Assembly (NCBI RefSeq): GCF_036697405.1
Contig: NZ_JBAHWA010000003.1
Span: 62,001-126,000, forward strand
Reading direction: 5' to 3'
DNA length: 64,000 nt
From: Lysobacter sp036697405
GTDB lineage: Bacteria; Pseudomonadota; Gammaproteobacteria; Xanthomonadales; Xanthomonadaceae
Below the pieces are notes generated by a model, which searched no databases, was not told the DNA's origin, and worked only from the letters and a program-made list of their open reading frames with translations. Both the position numbers and the translations under genes were made by a program. The stretch's first letter is position 1. Each line of letters starts with the position of its first letter. Of this stretch, positions 43,135 to 52,015 are shown in pieces.

Positions 43135-43851
43135 GTGGACGAACTCGCCAGCCTGCGCCGGCAATACCAGGAACTGCTGGAGCGGCTGGAACGCAACGAG
43201 CGCGAATTCCGCCGCCTCGGACGCGCGGTCTGGCGCGTGCAGGAGGACGAGCGCCGCCGCCTCGCGCGCGAGCTGCACGACGGCATCGGCCAGAACCTGA
43301 CCGTGCTCAAGCACCGCCTGGGCCAACTCGACGGCGCCCTGCCGGCCGACCGCGAGGATGCGCGCGCCGCATTGGCCACCGCGCTGGCCCTGTGCGGCGA
43401 CACCTTGCAGGACACGCGCGAACTCTCGCGCCTGCTGCGGCCGCCCATCCTCGACGACCTGGGCCTGGAGGCCGCGCTGCGCTGGCTGGTGCGCAGCCAG
43501 GCCGAAGCCTGCGGCGCCCGCATCGATCTCGACGTCGATGCCCTGCCCGCCCTGGACGGCGAACTGCAGACCCTGCTGTTCCGCGTCGCCCAGGAAGCGC
43601 TCAACAACGCGGCCAAGCATTCCGGCGCCAGCCATATTCACGTGCAACTGACCGCCCGCCACGGAGGCTTGCAACTGCGCGTGCACGACGACGGCCGCGG
43701 CTGCGAACCCGAACTGGCCCTGCAGGCCGGCGGCAGCGGACTGGGCGGCATGCGCGAACGCCTGCGCCTGTACGGCGGCGTGCTGCAACTGCGCAGCGCG
43801 CCCGGCGAGGGCGCGCGCCTGAGCGCGCGCGTGCCCTTGTCGCCTCCCTGA
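43135..43851 (+). CDS. Soluble HisKA_3 histidine kinase
   Basis: 238 residues from GTG 43135. It has no membrane segment and no sensor domain, only an N-terminal coiled-coil (DELASLRRQYQELLERLERN). HisKA_3 motif DERRRLARELHDGIGQNLTV with phospho-acceptor His48, then a HATPase domain (VAQEALNNAAKHSGASHI, VHDDGRGCEPELALQAGGSG, LGGMRERLRLYGG). A kinase with no sensor must receive its input from another protein; the FHA-GAF protein and Ser/Thr kinase encoded immediately upstream are the obvious candidates (inference). Confidence 0.93.
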   Translation: MDELASLRRQYQELLERLERNEREFRRLGRAVWRVQEDERRRLARELHDGIGQNLTVLKHRLGQLDGALPADREDARAALATALALCGDTLQDTRELSRLLRPPILDDLGLEAALRWLVRSQAEACGARIDLDVDALPALDGELQTLLFRVAQEALNNAAKHSGASHIHVQLTARHGGLQLRVHDDGRGCEPELALQAGGSGLGGMRERLRLYGGVLQLRSAPGEGARLSARVPLSPP

Positions 43852-43897
43852 ACACCGGCGCTTGACGCGCGCCGGACACGCGAGCAGCGTAAGCGCC

Positions 43898-44548
43898 ATG
43901 GGGACCAAGACCGTGCGGGTACTGATCGCTGACGACCACACCATGGTCCGGGAGAGTCTGGTCGGCCTGTTGCAGGCCGAAGGCGACGTCCAGGTCGTGG
44001 CCCAGGCCGCCGACGGCTTGGAGACGCTGGAAAAGGCGGTCGCGACCCGCCCCGACGTGGTCATCACCGATATCTCGATGCCGCGCCTGAACGGCATCGA
44101 GGTCGTGCGCCGCTTGTGCGAGGCCCTGCCCGACACGCGCGTGCTGGTGCTGACCATGCACCAGGAGAACGAATACGTGCTGCAGGCCGTGCGCGTCGGC
44201 GCCTCCGGTTACATGGTCAAGGACAGCGCGGCCTCCGAGCTGCTGGCGGCGGTGCGCGGCGTGCACGCCGGCCACGGCTACTTCGGCCCGCAGGCGGCGC
44301 GCGCGCTGGCCGAACAACTGCAGCATCCCGAACGCGATCTCGGCGACCCCTACGGCCGCCTGACCGCGCGCGAACGCGAGGTCTTCCACCTGATCGCCGA
44401 AGGCCACACCACCAAGGAAATCGCGCGCGAGCTGACGATCAGCGTCAAGACCGCCGAAAACCACCGCGCGCGGGTACTGGCCAAGCTGGACGTGCGCAAC
44501 ACCGCCGAGCTGGTGCGGTACGCGCTGCGCAAGGGTCTGGTGGACTGA
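43898..44548 (+). CDS. NarL-type response regulator
   Basis: 216 residues from ATG 43898 (MGTKTVRVLIADDHTMVRES); an in-frame TTG at 43862 is less likely. Receiver domain with phospho-acceptor Asp58 (VVITDISMPRLNG), Thr in VLVLTMHQ and Lys in GYMVKDSA. The LuxR helix-turn-helix is LTAREREVFHLIAEGHTTKE then LTISVKTAENHRARVLAKLD. It is the last gene of the operon, followed by a large inverted repeat. It should be phosphorylated by the preceding kinase and act as DNA-binding output of the whole module. Confidence 0.95.
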   Translation: MGTKTVRVLIADDHTMVRESLVGLLQAEGDVQVVAQAADGLETLEKAVATRPDVVITDISMPRLNGIEVVRRLCEALPDTRVLVLTMHQENEYVLQAVRVGASGYMVKDSAASELLAAVRGVHAGHGYFGPQAARALAEQLQHPERDLGDPYGRLTAREREVFHLIAEGHTTKEIARELTISVKTAENHRARVLAKLDVRNTAELVRYALRKGLVD

Positions 44549-44555
44549 GGGGCGG

Positions 44556-44724
44556 AAAGCAAATCCCCTCTAGTCCCCCTTTTTCAAAGGGGGGAACGGC
44601 ACGGTTTCACTGGGGAGAAACCGCGGTCGAGCAGACGCGCTCGAATTAGCACGCTTCCCGCTCGTTTTTTGAAACGCGCTTTATTCCCCCCTTTGAAAAA
44701 GGGGGACTAGGGGGGATTTGCTTT
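44556..44724. repeat. Inverted repeat pair with 41-bp arms
   Basis: Arms at 44556-44596 and 44684-44724 are complementary over 41 bases with one mismatch. Each arm contains the sub-palindrome CCCCCTTTTTCAAAGGGGGG and ends in AAAGCAAATCCCC outward. The 87-base centre is unrelated to other sequence here. This is the form of a small non-coding element (MITE- or BIME-like), placed between the response regulator and the next gene; the arms can also fold as a strong terminating hairpin. Confidence 0.9.
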
Positions 44725-44803
44725 TGCCCTTCCCCGTCCCCAACCCCCACCCTACGCCGTAGTATCCTCAACGCCCCATTACGGCTTACGGCGGAGCGGC
44801 AGC

Positions 44804-45286
44804 ATGAAGGCGATGCGTTGGACTCGTGGTTTGGCCCTGATGGGCTGCGCCTTGCTGTTGGCGGCCTGCATCGGCGGACCGGTGCGCCGCGTGTCCGAGC
44901 CCTCCGCACGCATCCAGCAGCTGACCGTGCGCGCCGACGGCAGCTGGTCGGCCGAGCTGCGGATCGAAAACTTCAGCAGCATCCCGATGCGCTTCGACCG
45001 CTTCGACCTGGTCCTGGCCCTGGGCAGCGACGAGGCCGGCCGCCTGCAAGGGACGCCGGCGGTGTCGATCGGCCCCGAGTCGGCCGACGTGATCGCGGTG
45101 GACCTGCGCCCCAACGGCGCGGCCAAGCTCGCCGTCGCCGACGCCCTCGCCAGCGGCCGCAGCCTGTCCTACACCCTCAAGGGCAGCATCGACGCGACCC
45201 CCGACGAAAAGAAGCAGCGCAATTTCGCCATCGACCGCAGCAGCGCGCTCAGCCCCGCGCCCGGCCTGCCCGGCGTGCTGCGGTAA
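44804..45286 (+). CDS. LEA14/WHy-like lipoprotein
   Basis: 160 residues starting MKAMRWTRGLALMGCALLLA. Lipobox LLAAC gives a predicted lipid-anchored protein. The mature part has QQLTVRADGSWSAELRIENF, SSIPMRFDRFDLVLALGSDE and GRSLSYTLKGSID, the beta pattern of LEA type 2/WHy domains, which are linked to desiccation or envelope stress. Small and probably periplasmic-facing. Assignment is by pattern. Confidence 0.75.
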   Translation: MKAMRWTRGLALMGCALLLAACIGGPVRRVSEPSARIQQLTVRADGSWSAELRIENFSSIPMRFDRFDLVLALGSDEAGRLQGTPAVSIGPESADVIAVDLRPNGAAKLAVADALASGRSLSYTLKGSIDATPDEKKQRNFAIDRSSALSPAPGLPGVLR

Positions 45287-45289
45287 AGC

Positions 45290-45405
45290 CGGGAATCGGG
45301 AATGGGGAATCGGCAATCGTTTGTAGCCACGGCTTATGAACGACCCCACACCCCACCTCCGCTCCTGAGCTCTATCCGATTCCCTATTCCCCATTCCCTA
45401 TTCCC
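45290..45405. repeat. Imperfect inverted repeat of GGGAAT units
   Basis: The left arm (45290-45318, GGGAATCGGGAATGGGGAAT) and right arm (45377-45405, ATTCCCCATTCCCTATTCCC) are imperfect complements around about 58 bases. The same arms form the element between pheT and pheS (60018-60132), and a degraded form is seen near 56852. It fills the gap before the acyl-CoA dehydrogenase gene, and its right arm ends about 10 bases before that start. Confidence 0.85.
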
Positions 45406-45414
45406 GAACAGCCT

Positions 45415-47205
45415 ATGAGCACCTACAAAGCCCCACTCGCCGATATGCGTTTCGCCCTGTTCGACGTGCTCGGCGCCGAAGCCGCGTTCCAACGCCTGGG
45501 CTTCGCCGAGGCCACGCGCGACGTACTGGACGCGGTGCTGGACGAAGGCGCGCGTTTCACCGAGACCGTGCTGGCCCCGCTCAACCGCGTCGGCGACGAG
45601 ATCGGCTGCAGCTACGACAAGGCCAGCGGCGCGGTGACCACGCCGCCGGGCTTCAAGCAGGCCTACGCGCAGTACGTCGAGGGCGGCTGGGCCGGCCTGG
45701 TCTCGCCCAGCGAGTTCGGCGGCCAGGGCCTGCCGCACGCGGCCGGCGTGCCGTTGAAGGAAATGATCGACGCCGCCAACCTGGCCTGGGGCAACTTCCC
45801 GCTGCTCTCGCACGGCGCCACCGAAGCCCTGCTGCACCACGGCGAAGCCTGGCAGCAGGAGGTCTTCCTCAAGCCGCTGGTCGAAGGCCGCTGGACCGGC
45901 ACCATGTGCCTGACCGAGCCGCATTGCGGCACCGACCTGGGCCTGCTCAAGACCCGTGCCGAACCGCAGGCCGACGGCAGCTATTCGATCACCGGCACCA
46001 AGATCTTCATCACCGCCGGCGAGCACGACTTCACCGACAACATCGTCCACCTGGTGCTGGCGCGCCTGCCGGACGCGCCGGCCGGCAGCAAGGGCATCTC
46101 GCTGTTCGTGGTGCCCAAGGTCCAGGTCGCGCGCGACGGCACCATCGGCGCCGCCAACGCGGTGCGCTGCGGCGCGCTCGAACACAAGATGGGCATCCAC
46201 GGCTCGGCCACCTGCGTGATGAACTTCGACGGCGCCCAGGGCTATCTGATCGGCCAGCCGCACAAGGGCCTGATGGCGATGTTCACCATGATGAACACCG
46301 CCCGCCTCGCGGTCGGCCTGCAGGGCCTGGGCCTGTCCGACCGCGCCCTGCAGAACGCGTTGACCTACTCTCGCGAACGCCTGCAGATGCGTGCGCTGTC
46401 GGGCGCGAAGTTCCCCGACAAGCCGGCCGATCCCATCATCGTCCACCCCGACGTGCGGCGCATGCTGCTGACCTGCAAGGCCCTGGTCGAAGGCGGCCGG
46501 GTGATGGGCTACCACGGCGCGCTGCTGGTCGACGTCGCCCACAATGCGCCCGACGCGGCCGAACGCGAACGCGCCGACGCGCTGGTCGGTTTCATGACCC
46601 CGATCGTCAAGGCCTGCCTCACCGAATGGGGCGTGGAATGCACCTATCACGCGCTGCAGTGCTACGGCGGCCACGGCTACATCGCCGAGCACGGCATGGA
46701 GCAGCTCGCGCGCGACGCCCGCATCACCACCCTGTACGAAGGCACCACCGGCATCCAGGCCCTGGACCTGCTGGGCCGCAAGGTCATGCAGCTGCAGGGC
46801 GCCGGCCTGCGCGTGATGCTGGAGGAGATCGAAAGCTTCTGCGCCGCCAACGCCGACAACCCGGCGGTCGCCGAGTTCATCGGCCCGCTGCGCGAACAGG
46901 CCGCGCAGTGGCAGCAGCTGACCCTGCGGATCGGCCAGCGCGCGGTCGCCGACGCCGACGAAGTGGGCGCGGCTGCCTACGACTATCTGATGTATTCGGG
47001 CTATGTGGCGCTGGCCTATTGGTGGGCGCGCAGCGTCGCCGCCAGCGAAGCCTCGTCGCAGTCCGAGCGTTTCAAGGCCGGCAAGCGCGAGACCGCGCGC
47101 TTCTACTACGCGCGCCTGCTGCCGCGCACCCGCGCCCATGCCGAAGCGATCGCCGCGCCGGCCTCGACCCTGACCGCGCTCGACGCCGAGGCCTTCGACG
47201 CCTGA
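45415..47205 (+). CDS. Acyl-CoA dehydrogenase with C-terminal extension
   Basis: 596 residues, the length of the acyl-CoA dehydrogenases carrying an extra C-terminal domain (PF12806). FAD-dependent first step of fatty-acid beta-oxidation. Seen: MCLTEPHCGTDLGLLKTRAE (flavin/substrate contact), KIFITAGEHDFTDNIVHLVL, KMGIHGSATCVMNFDGAQGY, CYGGHGYIAEHGMEQLARDA and the catalytic Glu in TTLYEGTTGIQALDLLGRKV. Starts MSTYKAPLADMRFALFD. It appears to stand alone, without other beta-oxidation genes, after a palindromic repeat. Confidence 0.95.
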   Translation: MSTYKAPLADMRFALFDVLGAEAAFQRLGFAEATRDVLDAVLDEGARFTETVLAPLNRVGDEIGCSYDKASGAVTTPPGFKQAYAQYVEGGWAGLVSPSEFGGQGLPHAAGVPLKEMIDAANLAWGNFPLLSHGATEALLHHGEAWQQEVFLKPLVEGRWTGTMCLTEPHCGTDLGLLKTRAEPQADGSYSITGTKIFITAGEHDFTDNIVHLVLARLPDAPAGSKGISLFVVPKVQVARDGTIGAANAVRCGALEHKMGIHGSATCVMNFDGAQGYLIGQPHKGLMAMFTMMNTARLAVGLQGLGLSDRALQNALTYSRERLQMRALSGAKFPDKPADPIIVHPDVRRMLLTCKALVEGGRVMGYHGALLVDVAHNAPDAAERERADALVGFMTPIVKACLTEWGVECTYHALQCYGGHGYIAEHGMEQLARDARITTLYEGTTGIQALDLLGRKVMQLQGAGLRVMLEEIESFCAANADNPAVAEFIGPLREQAAQWQQLTLRIGQRAVADADEVGAAAYDYLMYSGYVALAYWWARSVAASEASSQSERFKAGKRETARFYYARLLPRTRAHAEAIAAPASTLTALDAEAFDA

Positions 47206-47313
47206 TCGCAATACCCGCGCGGCCACGGACGGCCGCGCAGCGGGCATCGCGCCCGCGCGAGCCGCGCATCGGCTACCCAAAACGTCATCAAACGGGTATA
47301 AGCTGATATCCCG

Positions 47314-48021
47314 ATGGAGACCGATAGAGCGAGCCTACGCTTGGTCCGAACCGGAACCCACGCAGAGCGACTGCTGCGTGAGCCGGAAATCCTCGGCGTC
47401 TCCGGCTTGGACCTCGCCCAGCGCTACGCGCACCCCCGCCCGCCCAGCGACCGCCTCAACGCGGTGCGACTGCTTTCGCTGGATGCGCACGGCCGCGTGC
47501 TCGACTGGATGAACTGGCAGGAAGCGACCTGTCTGTACGTGCGCGGCGCGGTGGCCTGGACCCTCGGCGACCCCTGCCTGCGCGTGCACGGCGGCACCAG
47601 CCGCCTCAGCGGCGAACAAAGCCTGATCGAACTGCATCCGATCGTGGCCGCGCGCGGCCATGCGCGTTCGCACGCGCTCGACCCGACCCCGGCCCTGACC
47701 AATGCCGCCCTGTTCGCGCGCGACGACTACCTGTGCCTGTACTGCGGCCGCGACTTCAACCGCCCGCACCTGACCCGCGATCATGTGATCCCGGTGTCCA
47801 AGGGCGGCCGCGACATCTGGGAGAACGTGGTCGCGGCCTGCTTCCACTGCAATTCGCGCAAGGGCAACCGCACCCCGCAGCAGGCCGGCATGCCGCTGCT
47901 GGCGGTGCCGTACCGGCCGAGCTGGGTCGAGCACCTGATCCTGTCCAACCGCAACATCCTCGCCGACCAGATGGCGTTCCTGCGCAATCAGCTGCCCAAG
48001 AACGCGCGCCTGAGCGGTTGA
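47314..48021 (+). CDS. HNH endonuclease
   Basis: 235 residues starting METDRASLRLVRTGTHAERL. A C-terminal HNH domain has CLYCGRDFNRPHLTRDHVIP, VSKGGRDIWENVVAACFHCN and SRKGNRTP, with two CxxC-type zinc pairs and the conserved DH-N-H residues. The N-terminal part (RLLSLDAHGRVLDWMNWQEA) is typical of a widespread chromosomal HNH family of unknown role in gammaproteobacteria, rather than of phage or toxin nucleases. No phage genes are nearby. Confidence 0.9.
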   Translation: METDRASLRLVRTGTHAERLLREPEILGVSGLDLAQRYAHPRPPSDRLNAVRLLSLDAHGRVLDWMNWQEATCLYVRGAVAWTLGDPCLRVHGGTSRLSGEQSLIELHPIVAARGHARSHALDPTPALTNAALFARDDYLCLYCGRDFNRPHLTRDHVIPVSKGGRDIWENVVAACFHCNSRKGNRTPQQAGMPLLAVPYRPSWVEHLILSNRNILADQMAFLRNQLPKNARLSG

Positions 48022-48256
48022 GCCCTGTCCACGCCGGTCGGAGCGCGTCGTGAATCGCGATCCGCGCGGAACCGCGCGCGCATCGGCCATGGGTCGAAAA
48101 CGGTCGTTTCGCCGGGACTTTGCGTATTAAGCCGTGACGCCGGTCGCGATCTGCCCGCAGCCCGAGCGGGCACCTGCCGAAGAACGCTGGTTTGCGACGC
48201 GTTGCGCGCGTTGACGACGTGAGTGCCGTCCGCAACACTCGTCCACCACCGCAACG

Positions 48257-49432
48257 ATGGACGCAACGATGGCCCTGACCCTCGGTCTGACCGGAATGGA
48301 CCCGGCGACGGAGACCGCACTGCAGGCGGCCTTCAAGGACGCCAACTCCCGCCTCGGCGGGCGCTGGCAGCTGCTGCCCGAGAGCCAGGCCGACTACGTC
48401 GTCGTGGATATGGACAGCATGTACGGCCCGATGAGCTGGCTGCGTCTGCATGCCGCGGGCAAGAGCGTGATCGCGCTGACCAGCGCCCAGCGCACCCAGG
48501 CCGACTATCGCCTCGGCCAGCCGTTCGACGCCAACGGTATCGGCGATTTGTTACGCGAAATCGCGACCCAGGCCGGCCAGCCGCTGGAAGCCGCGCCGGC
48601 GCCGCCGACGATCGCCAACGCGCCCAACCCGGTGGCTCCGAGCCCGGCACCGGCCGCGCCCAAGCCTGCACCCGCACCCGCGCCGGCCGCGGTGCCCGCC
48701 CTGGACCGCGCGGTCGAGATCCCGCTGGGCATCGCGCCCACGCCGGCTCCGGCGCCTGCTCCGGCAGCGCCGGCTCCGGCGCCCGCGCCTGCCCCGGTGG
48801 CCGCGGCGCCCGCTCCGGCTCCTGCGCCGGCACCCGCACCCGCGGCTCCCGCATCCGCTCCCGCGCCTGCAGCGGCCGCCGGCGAATCCCTGCTGGTCTG
48901 GTTGACCTCCGGGCGCTTGCGCGGCCGCGTGCGCCTGCGCGGCGACGAGCCGCTGCTGATCGACGCCGAGCGGCGCCAGTACCACGGCCACTCGGCGCTC
49001 AAGCCGCTGTCGCCCTATTTCGAGAAGAACGTCTCCGCGGCCGACTTCCTCGCCGTCGACGACAAGACCTGGGCCATGACGGTCGCGCCGCTGGGCGAGC
49101 CCATGCCGCTGGTGCGCCTGGTCTGGTTCGGCAGCCTGCTCGCCGGCCATGGCGCGCTGGCGCCCGGTTACGACCCGCAGCGCCGCTATCAGATGGTCAA
49201 ATGGCCGCAGACCGAACGCGAGTTCCCCAAGCACTTCCGCATCGCCACGGTGATGATGAAGGGCCCGGCGAGCCTGGCCGAGATCACCGAGGCCAGCGGC
49301 GTGCCGGCCGCGGATGTGGCCGACTTCGTCAACGCCAACCTCGCCACCGGCTTCGCCGAGCCCGAGGCCGAGCCCGATCCGGCCGAACCGGCCAAGGCCG
49401 GCGGCCTGTTCGGACGCCTGCGCGGCCGCTGA
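48257..49432 (+). CDS. Multidomain protein with Ala-Pro linker
   Basis: 391 residues. The first about 110 residues (ALTLGLTGMDPATETALQAA, ADYVVVDMDSMYGPMSWL, IALTSAQRTQADYRLGQPFD) have a receiver-like alpha/beta pattern but no clear phosphorylation site. Residues about 115-215 are an Ala/Pro repeat linker. The C-terminal about 175 residues (LLVWLTSGRLRGRVRLRGDE) include the segment RIATVMMKGPASLAEITEAS followed by a helix pair, resembling a winged-helix. Family not recognised. The start at ATG 48257 or 48269 is uncertain. It precedes dxs by 119 bases. Confidence 0.75.
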   Translation: MDATMALTLGLTGMDPATETALQAAFKDANSRLGGRWQLLPESQADYVVVDMDSMYGPMSWLRLHAAGKSVIALTSAQRTQADYRLGQPFDANGIGDLLREIATQAGQPLEAAPAPPTIANAPNPVAPSPAPAAPKPAPAPAPAAVPALDRAVEIPLGIAPTPAPAPAPAAPAPAPAPAPVAAAPAPAPAPAPAPAAPASAPAPAAAAGESLLVWLTSGRLRGRVRLRGDEPLLIDAERRQYHGHSALKPLSPYFEKNVSAADFLAVDDKTWAMTVAPLGEPMPLVRLVWFGSLLAGHGALAPGYDPQRRYQMVKWPQTEREFPKHFRIATVMMKGPASLAEITEASGVPAADVADFVNANLATGFAEPEAEPDPAEPAKAGGLFGRLRGR

Positions 49433-49551
49433 TCGCGGGCGCCCCAGGCGCGCTCCCCCGCGGCCGCGCCTGAACCCGCCACGCACTCGCTTCTTGCCCG
49501 CCTCACACAGGGGCGGGACAATGACCGACTGAACGCCAGAACCCGTCGGTA

Positions 49552-51459
49552 ATGATCGATCCGCAGCGCTACCCGCGTCTTTCCCGCATCCAAGTTCCCG
49601 CCGACCTGCGCCAGTTCGGCGAAGACGAACTGCCGGCGATCGCCGAGGAGTTGCGCAGCTACCTGATCGAACAGGTCGCCCTGGTCGGCGGCCACTTCGG
49701 CGCCGGCCTGGGCGTGATCGAACTGACCGTGGCCCTGCACTGGCTGTTCGAGACCCCGGTCGACCGCCTGGTCTGGGACGTCGGCCACCAGTGCTACCCG
49801 CACAAGATCCTCACCGGCCGCCGCGACGAGATCCACACCGTCAAGCAGAAGGACGGCGTCGCGCCGTTCCCCAAGCGCGAGGAATCCGAGTACGACACCT
49901 TCGGCGTCGGCCATAGCTCGACCTCGATCTCGGCCGCGCTGGGCATGGCGATCGCCCTGCAGCGCGCGGGCGACGAGCGCAAGGTGGTGGCGGTGATCGG
50001 CGACGGCGCGATGACCGCCGGCATGGCCTTCGAAGCCCTGGCCCACGCCGGCGGCATGACCGACCCCGAGCCGAACCTGCTGGTGATCCTCAACGACAAC
50101 CAGATGTCGATCTCGGAGAACGTCGGCGGCGTCACCAAGATGCTCGGCCGCCTCACCGGCAGCCGCACCCTCAACGCCCTGCGCGAAGGCGGCAAGAAGC
50201 TGCTCGGCGACAAGCGCAAGCCGGCGGCCAAGTTCGTGCGCCGCTGGGAAGAACACTGGAAGGGCATGTTCGTGCCCTCGACCTTCTTCGAGGAGGTCGG
50301 CTTCCACTACACCGGCCCGATCGACGGCCACGACCTGCCGGCCCTGCTCGGCGCGATGAAGACGCTCAAGACCCTCAAGGGCCCGCAGCTGCTGCACATC
50401 ATCACCACCAAGGGCAAAGGCTACGAACTGGCCGAAGGCGACCAGATCGGCTACCACGCGGTCGGCCCCTTCGACCCCGAAAAGGGTCTGGTCAGCAAGC
50501 CCGGCGCCAAGAAGCCGACCTACACCGACGTGTTCGGCGAATGGCTGTGCGACATGGCCGCGGCCGACGACAAGCTGCTCGGCATCACCCCGGCGATGCG
50601 CGAAGGCTCGGGCCTGGTGCGCTTCAGCAAGGAATACCCGGCGCGCTACTTCGACGTCGCCATCGCCGAGCAGCACGCGGTCACCCTGGCCGCCGGCATG
50701 GCCTGCGAAGGCGCCAAGCCGGTGGTCGCGATCTACTCCACCTTCCTGCAGCGCGGCTACGACCAGCTGGTGCACGACGTCGCGATCCAGAACCTCGACG
50801 TGCTGTTCGCGATCGACCGCGGCGGCGTGGTCGGCCCGGACGGCGCCACCCACGCCGGCAACCTCGACCTGTCCTACCTGCGCTGCGTGCCCAACATGGT
50901 GGTGATGGCGCCGGCCGACGAGGACGAGTGCCGCAAGATGCTCAGCACCGGCCACCGCTATCCGGGCCCGGCCGCGGTGCGCTACCCGCGCGGCACCGGC
51001 CCCGGCGTGGCGGTGCAGCCGAATCTGGACACGTTGCCCATCGGTAAGGCCGAGCTGCGCCGCAGCGGCTCGCGCATCGCCCTGCTCGCCTTCGGCGCGA
51101 TCGTGCCGGCGGCCGAACAGGTCGCGGCCGAGCTGGGCCTGAGCCTGGTCAACATGCGCTTCGTCAAACCGCTGGACCGCGCCCTGATCCTGGAACTGGC
51201 CAAGGGCCACCACGGCTTCGTCACCCTCGAGGACAACGTGGTCGCCGGCGGCGCCGGCAGCGGCGTGGCCGAACTGCTCGCGGCCGAAGGCATCGTGCTG
51301 CCGATCCTGCACCTGGGCCTGCCCGACGAATTCCAGCACCACGCCAGCCGCGAACAGCTGCTGGCCGAATCCGGCCTCGACCCCGCCGGCATCCGCCACG
51401 CCGTGCTCGCGCGCTGGCCGGAACTGCTGGAAGCGCCGCCGCGCAGCGCGGCGCTTTGA
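49552..51459 (+). CDS. dxs: 1-deoxy-D-xylulose-5-phosphate synthase
   Basis: 635 residues, usual length about 620. Thiamine-diphosphate enzyme joining pyruvate and glyceraldehyde 3-phosphate, first step of the MEP isoprenoid pathway. Seen: WDVGHQCYPHKILTGRRDEI, FGVGHSSTSISAALGMAIAL, the ThDP motif GDGAMTAGMAFEALAHAGG...NDN, YTGPIDGHDLPALLGAMKTL, and the transketolase-type second half with IAEQHAVTLAAGMACEGAKP. Start MIDPQRYPRLSRIQVPADLR. The downstream region is filled with palindromic repeats. Confidence 0.98.
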   Translation: MIDPQRYPRLSRIQVPADLRQFGEDELPAIAEELRSYLIEQVALVGGHFGAGLGVIELTVALHWLFETPVDRLVWDVGHQCYPHKILTGRRDEIHTVKQKDGVAPFPKREESEYDTFGVGHSSTSISAALGMAIALQRAGDERKVVAVIGDGAMTAGMAFEALAHAGGMTDPEPNLLVILNDNQMSISENVGGVTKMLGRLTGSRTLNALREGGKKLLGDKRKPAAKFVRRWEEHWKGMFVPSTFFEEVGFHYTGPIDGHDLPALLGAMKTLKTLKGPQLLHIITTKGKGYELAEGDQIGYHAVGPFDPEKGLVSKPGAKKPTYTDVFGEWLCDMAAADDKLLGITPAMREGSGLVRFSKEYPARYFDVAIAEQHAVTLAAGMACEGAKPVVAIYSTFLQRGYDQLVHDVAIQNLDVLFAIDRGGVVGPDGATHAGNLDLSYLRCVPNMVVMAPADEDECRKMLSTGHRYPGPAAVRYPRGTGPGVAVQPNLDTLPIGKAELRRSGSRIALLAFGAIVPAAEQVAAELGLSLVNMRFVKPLDRALILELAKGHHGFVTLEDNVVAGGAGSGVAELLAAEGIVLPILHLGLPDEFQHHASREQLLAESGLDPAGIRHAVLARWPELLEAPPRSAAL

Positions 51460-51471
51460 GGAACACCGAAC

Positions 51472-51556
51472 GTAGGATGCGGTGAGCGCAGCGAACCGCA
51501 TCGCGCAAGCAGCGCAGCGGCCCATGGTGCGGTTCGCTGCGCTCACCACACCCTAC
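51472..51556. repeat. Palindromic repeat A1 (GTAGGATGCGG family)
   Basis: Left arm GTAGGATGCGGTGAGCGCAG (51472-51502) and right arm (51526-51556), ending GCTCACCACACCCTAC, are near-complements. Starts with GTAG like the REP elements but belongs to a different family common in intergenic DNA of proteobacteria. Confidence 0.88.
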
Positions 51557-51611
51557 GGCAGGACGGCATCGCCGCTCTCGGCCTCGAGCACGACGCGACG
51601 ACAAGCTTTCT

Positions 51612-51693
51612 GTAGGAGCGACGTAAGTCGCGACCCCAGTCGCCGGATTGCACGGATCCGGTGGAGTCCAGTCGCGACTTACGTCGCTCCCAC
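51612..51693. repeat. REP-like repeat B1 (GTAGGAGCGACG variant)
   Basis: Arms GTAGGAGCGACGTAAGTCGC (from 51612) and GCGACTTACGTCGCTCCCAC (to 51693). Compared with the elements near 2756 and 7806, matching changes have occurred on both sides of the stem, keeping base pairing. Confidence 0.85.
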
Positions 51694-51742
51694 AGGAAGC
51701 GAAGCCACGACACGAACCGTAGGACGGTAGAACCGTAAGACC

Positions 51743-51828
51743 GTAGGATGCGGTGAGCGCAGCGAACCGCAGTGCGTAGGCAGCCGCGCCGACGCATGGT
51801 GCGGTTCGCTGCGCTCACCACACCCTAC
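51743..51828. repeat. Palindromic repeat A2
   Basis: Same family as A1 (GTAGGATGCGGTGAGCGCAG ... GCTCACCACACCCTAC), 271-272 bases further on, marking the second copy of the compound unit. Confidence 0.88.
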
Positions 51829-51883
51829 GGCAGGACGGCATCGACGCTCTCGGCCTCGAGCACGACGCGACGACAAGCTTTCT

Positions 51884-51966
51884 GTAGGAGCGACGTGAGT
51901 CGCGATCCCCAGTCGCCGGATTGCACGGATCCGGTGGAGTCCGATCGCGACTTACGTCGCTCCCAC
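51884..51966. repeat. REP-like repeat B2
   Basis: Same family as B1 (GTAGGAGCGACGTGAGTCGC ... CTTACGTCGCTCCCAC), 272 bases after it. The right arm is preceded by CCGGTGGAGTCCGATCGCG, differing from B1 by one base. Confidence 0.85.
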
Positions 51967-52015
51967 AGGAAGCGAAGCCACGACACGAACCGTAGGACGG
52001 TAAAACCGTAAGACC

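Noticed and set aside
39844..44157. A 1437-residue open frame on the minus strand across the kinase operon
   Set aside because: It is antisense to genes with clear kinase, TPR and two-component motifs. Its Gln/Ala/Arg/Gly/Val-rich composition is typical of the complement of GC-rich coding sequence.
47314..48021. HNH gene as a phage or toxin nuclease
   Set aside because: No phage genes, immunity gene or delivery domain nearby; the sequence fits a widespread chromosomal HNH family.
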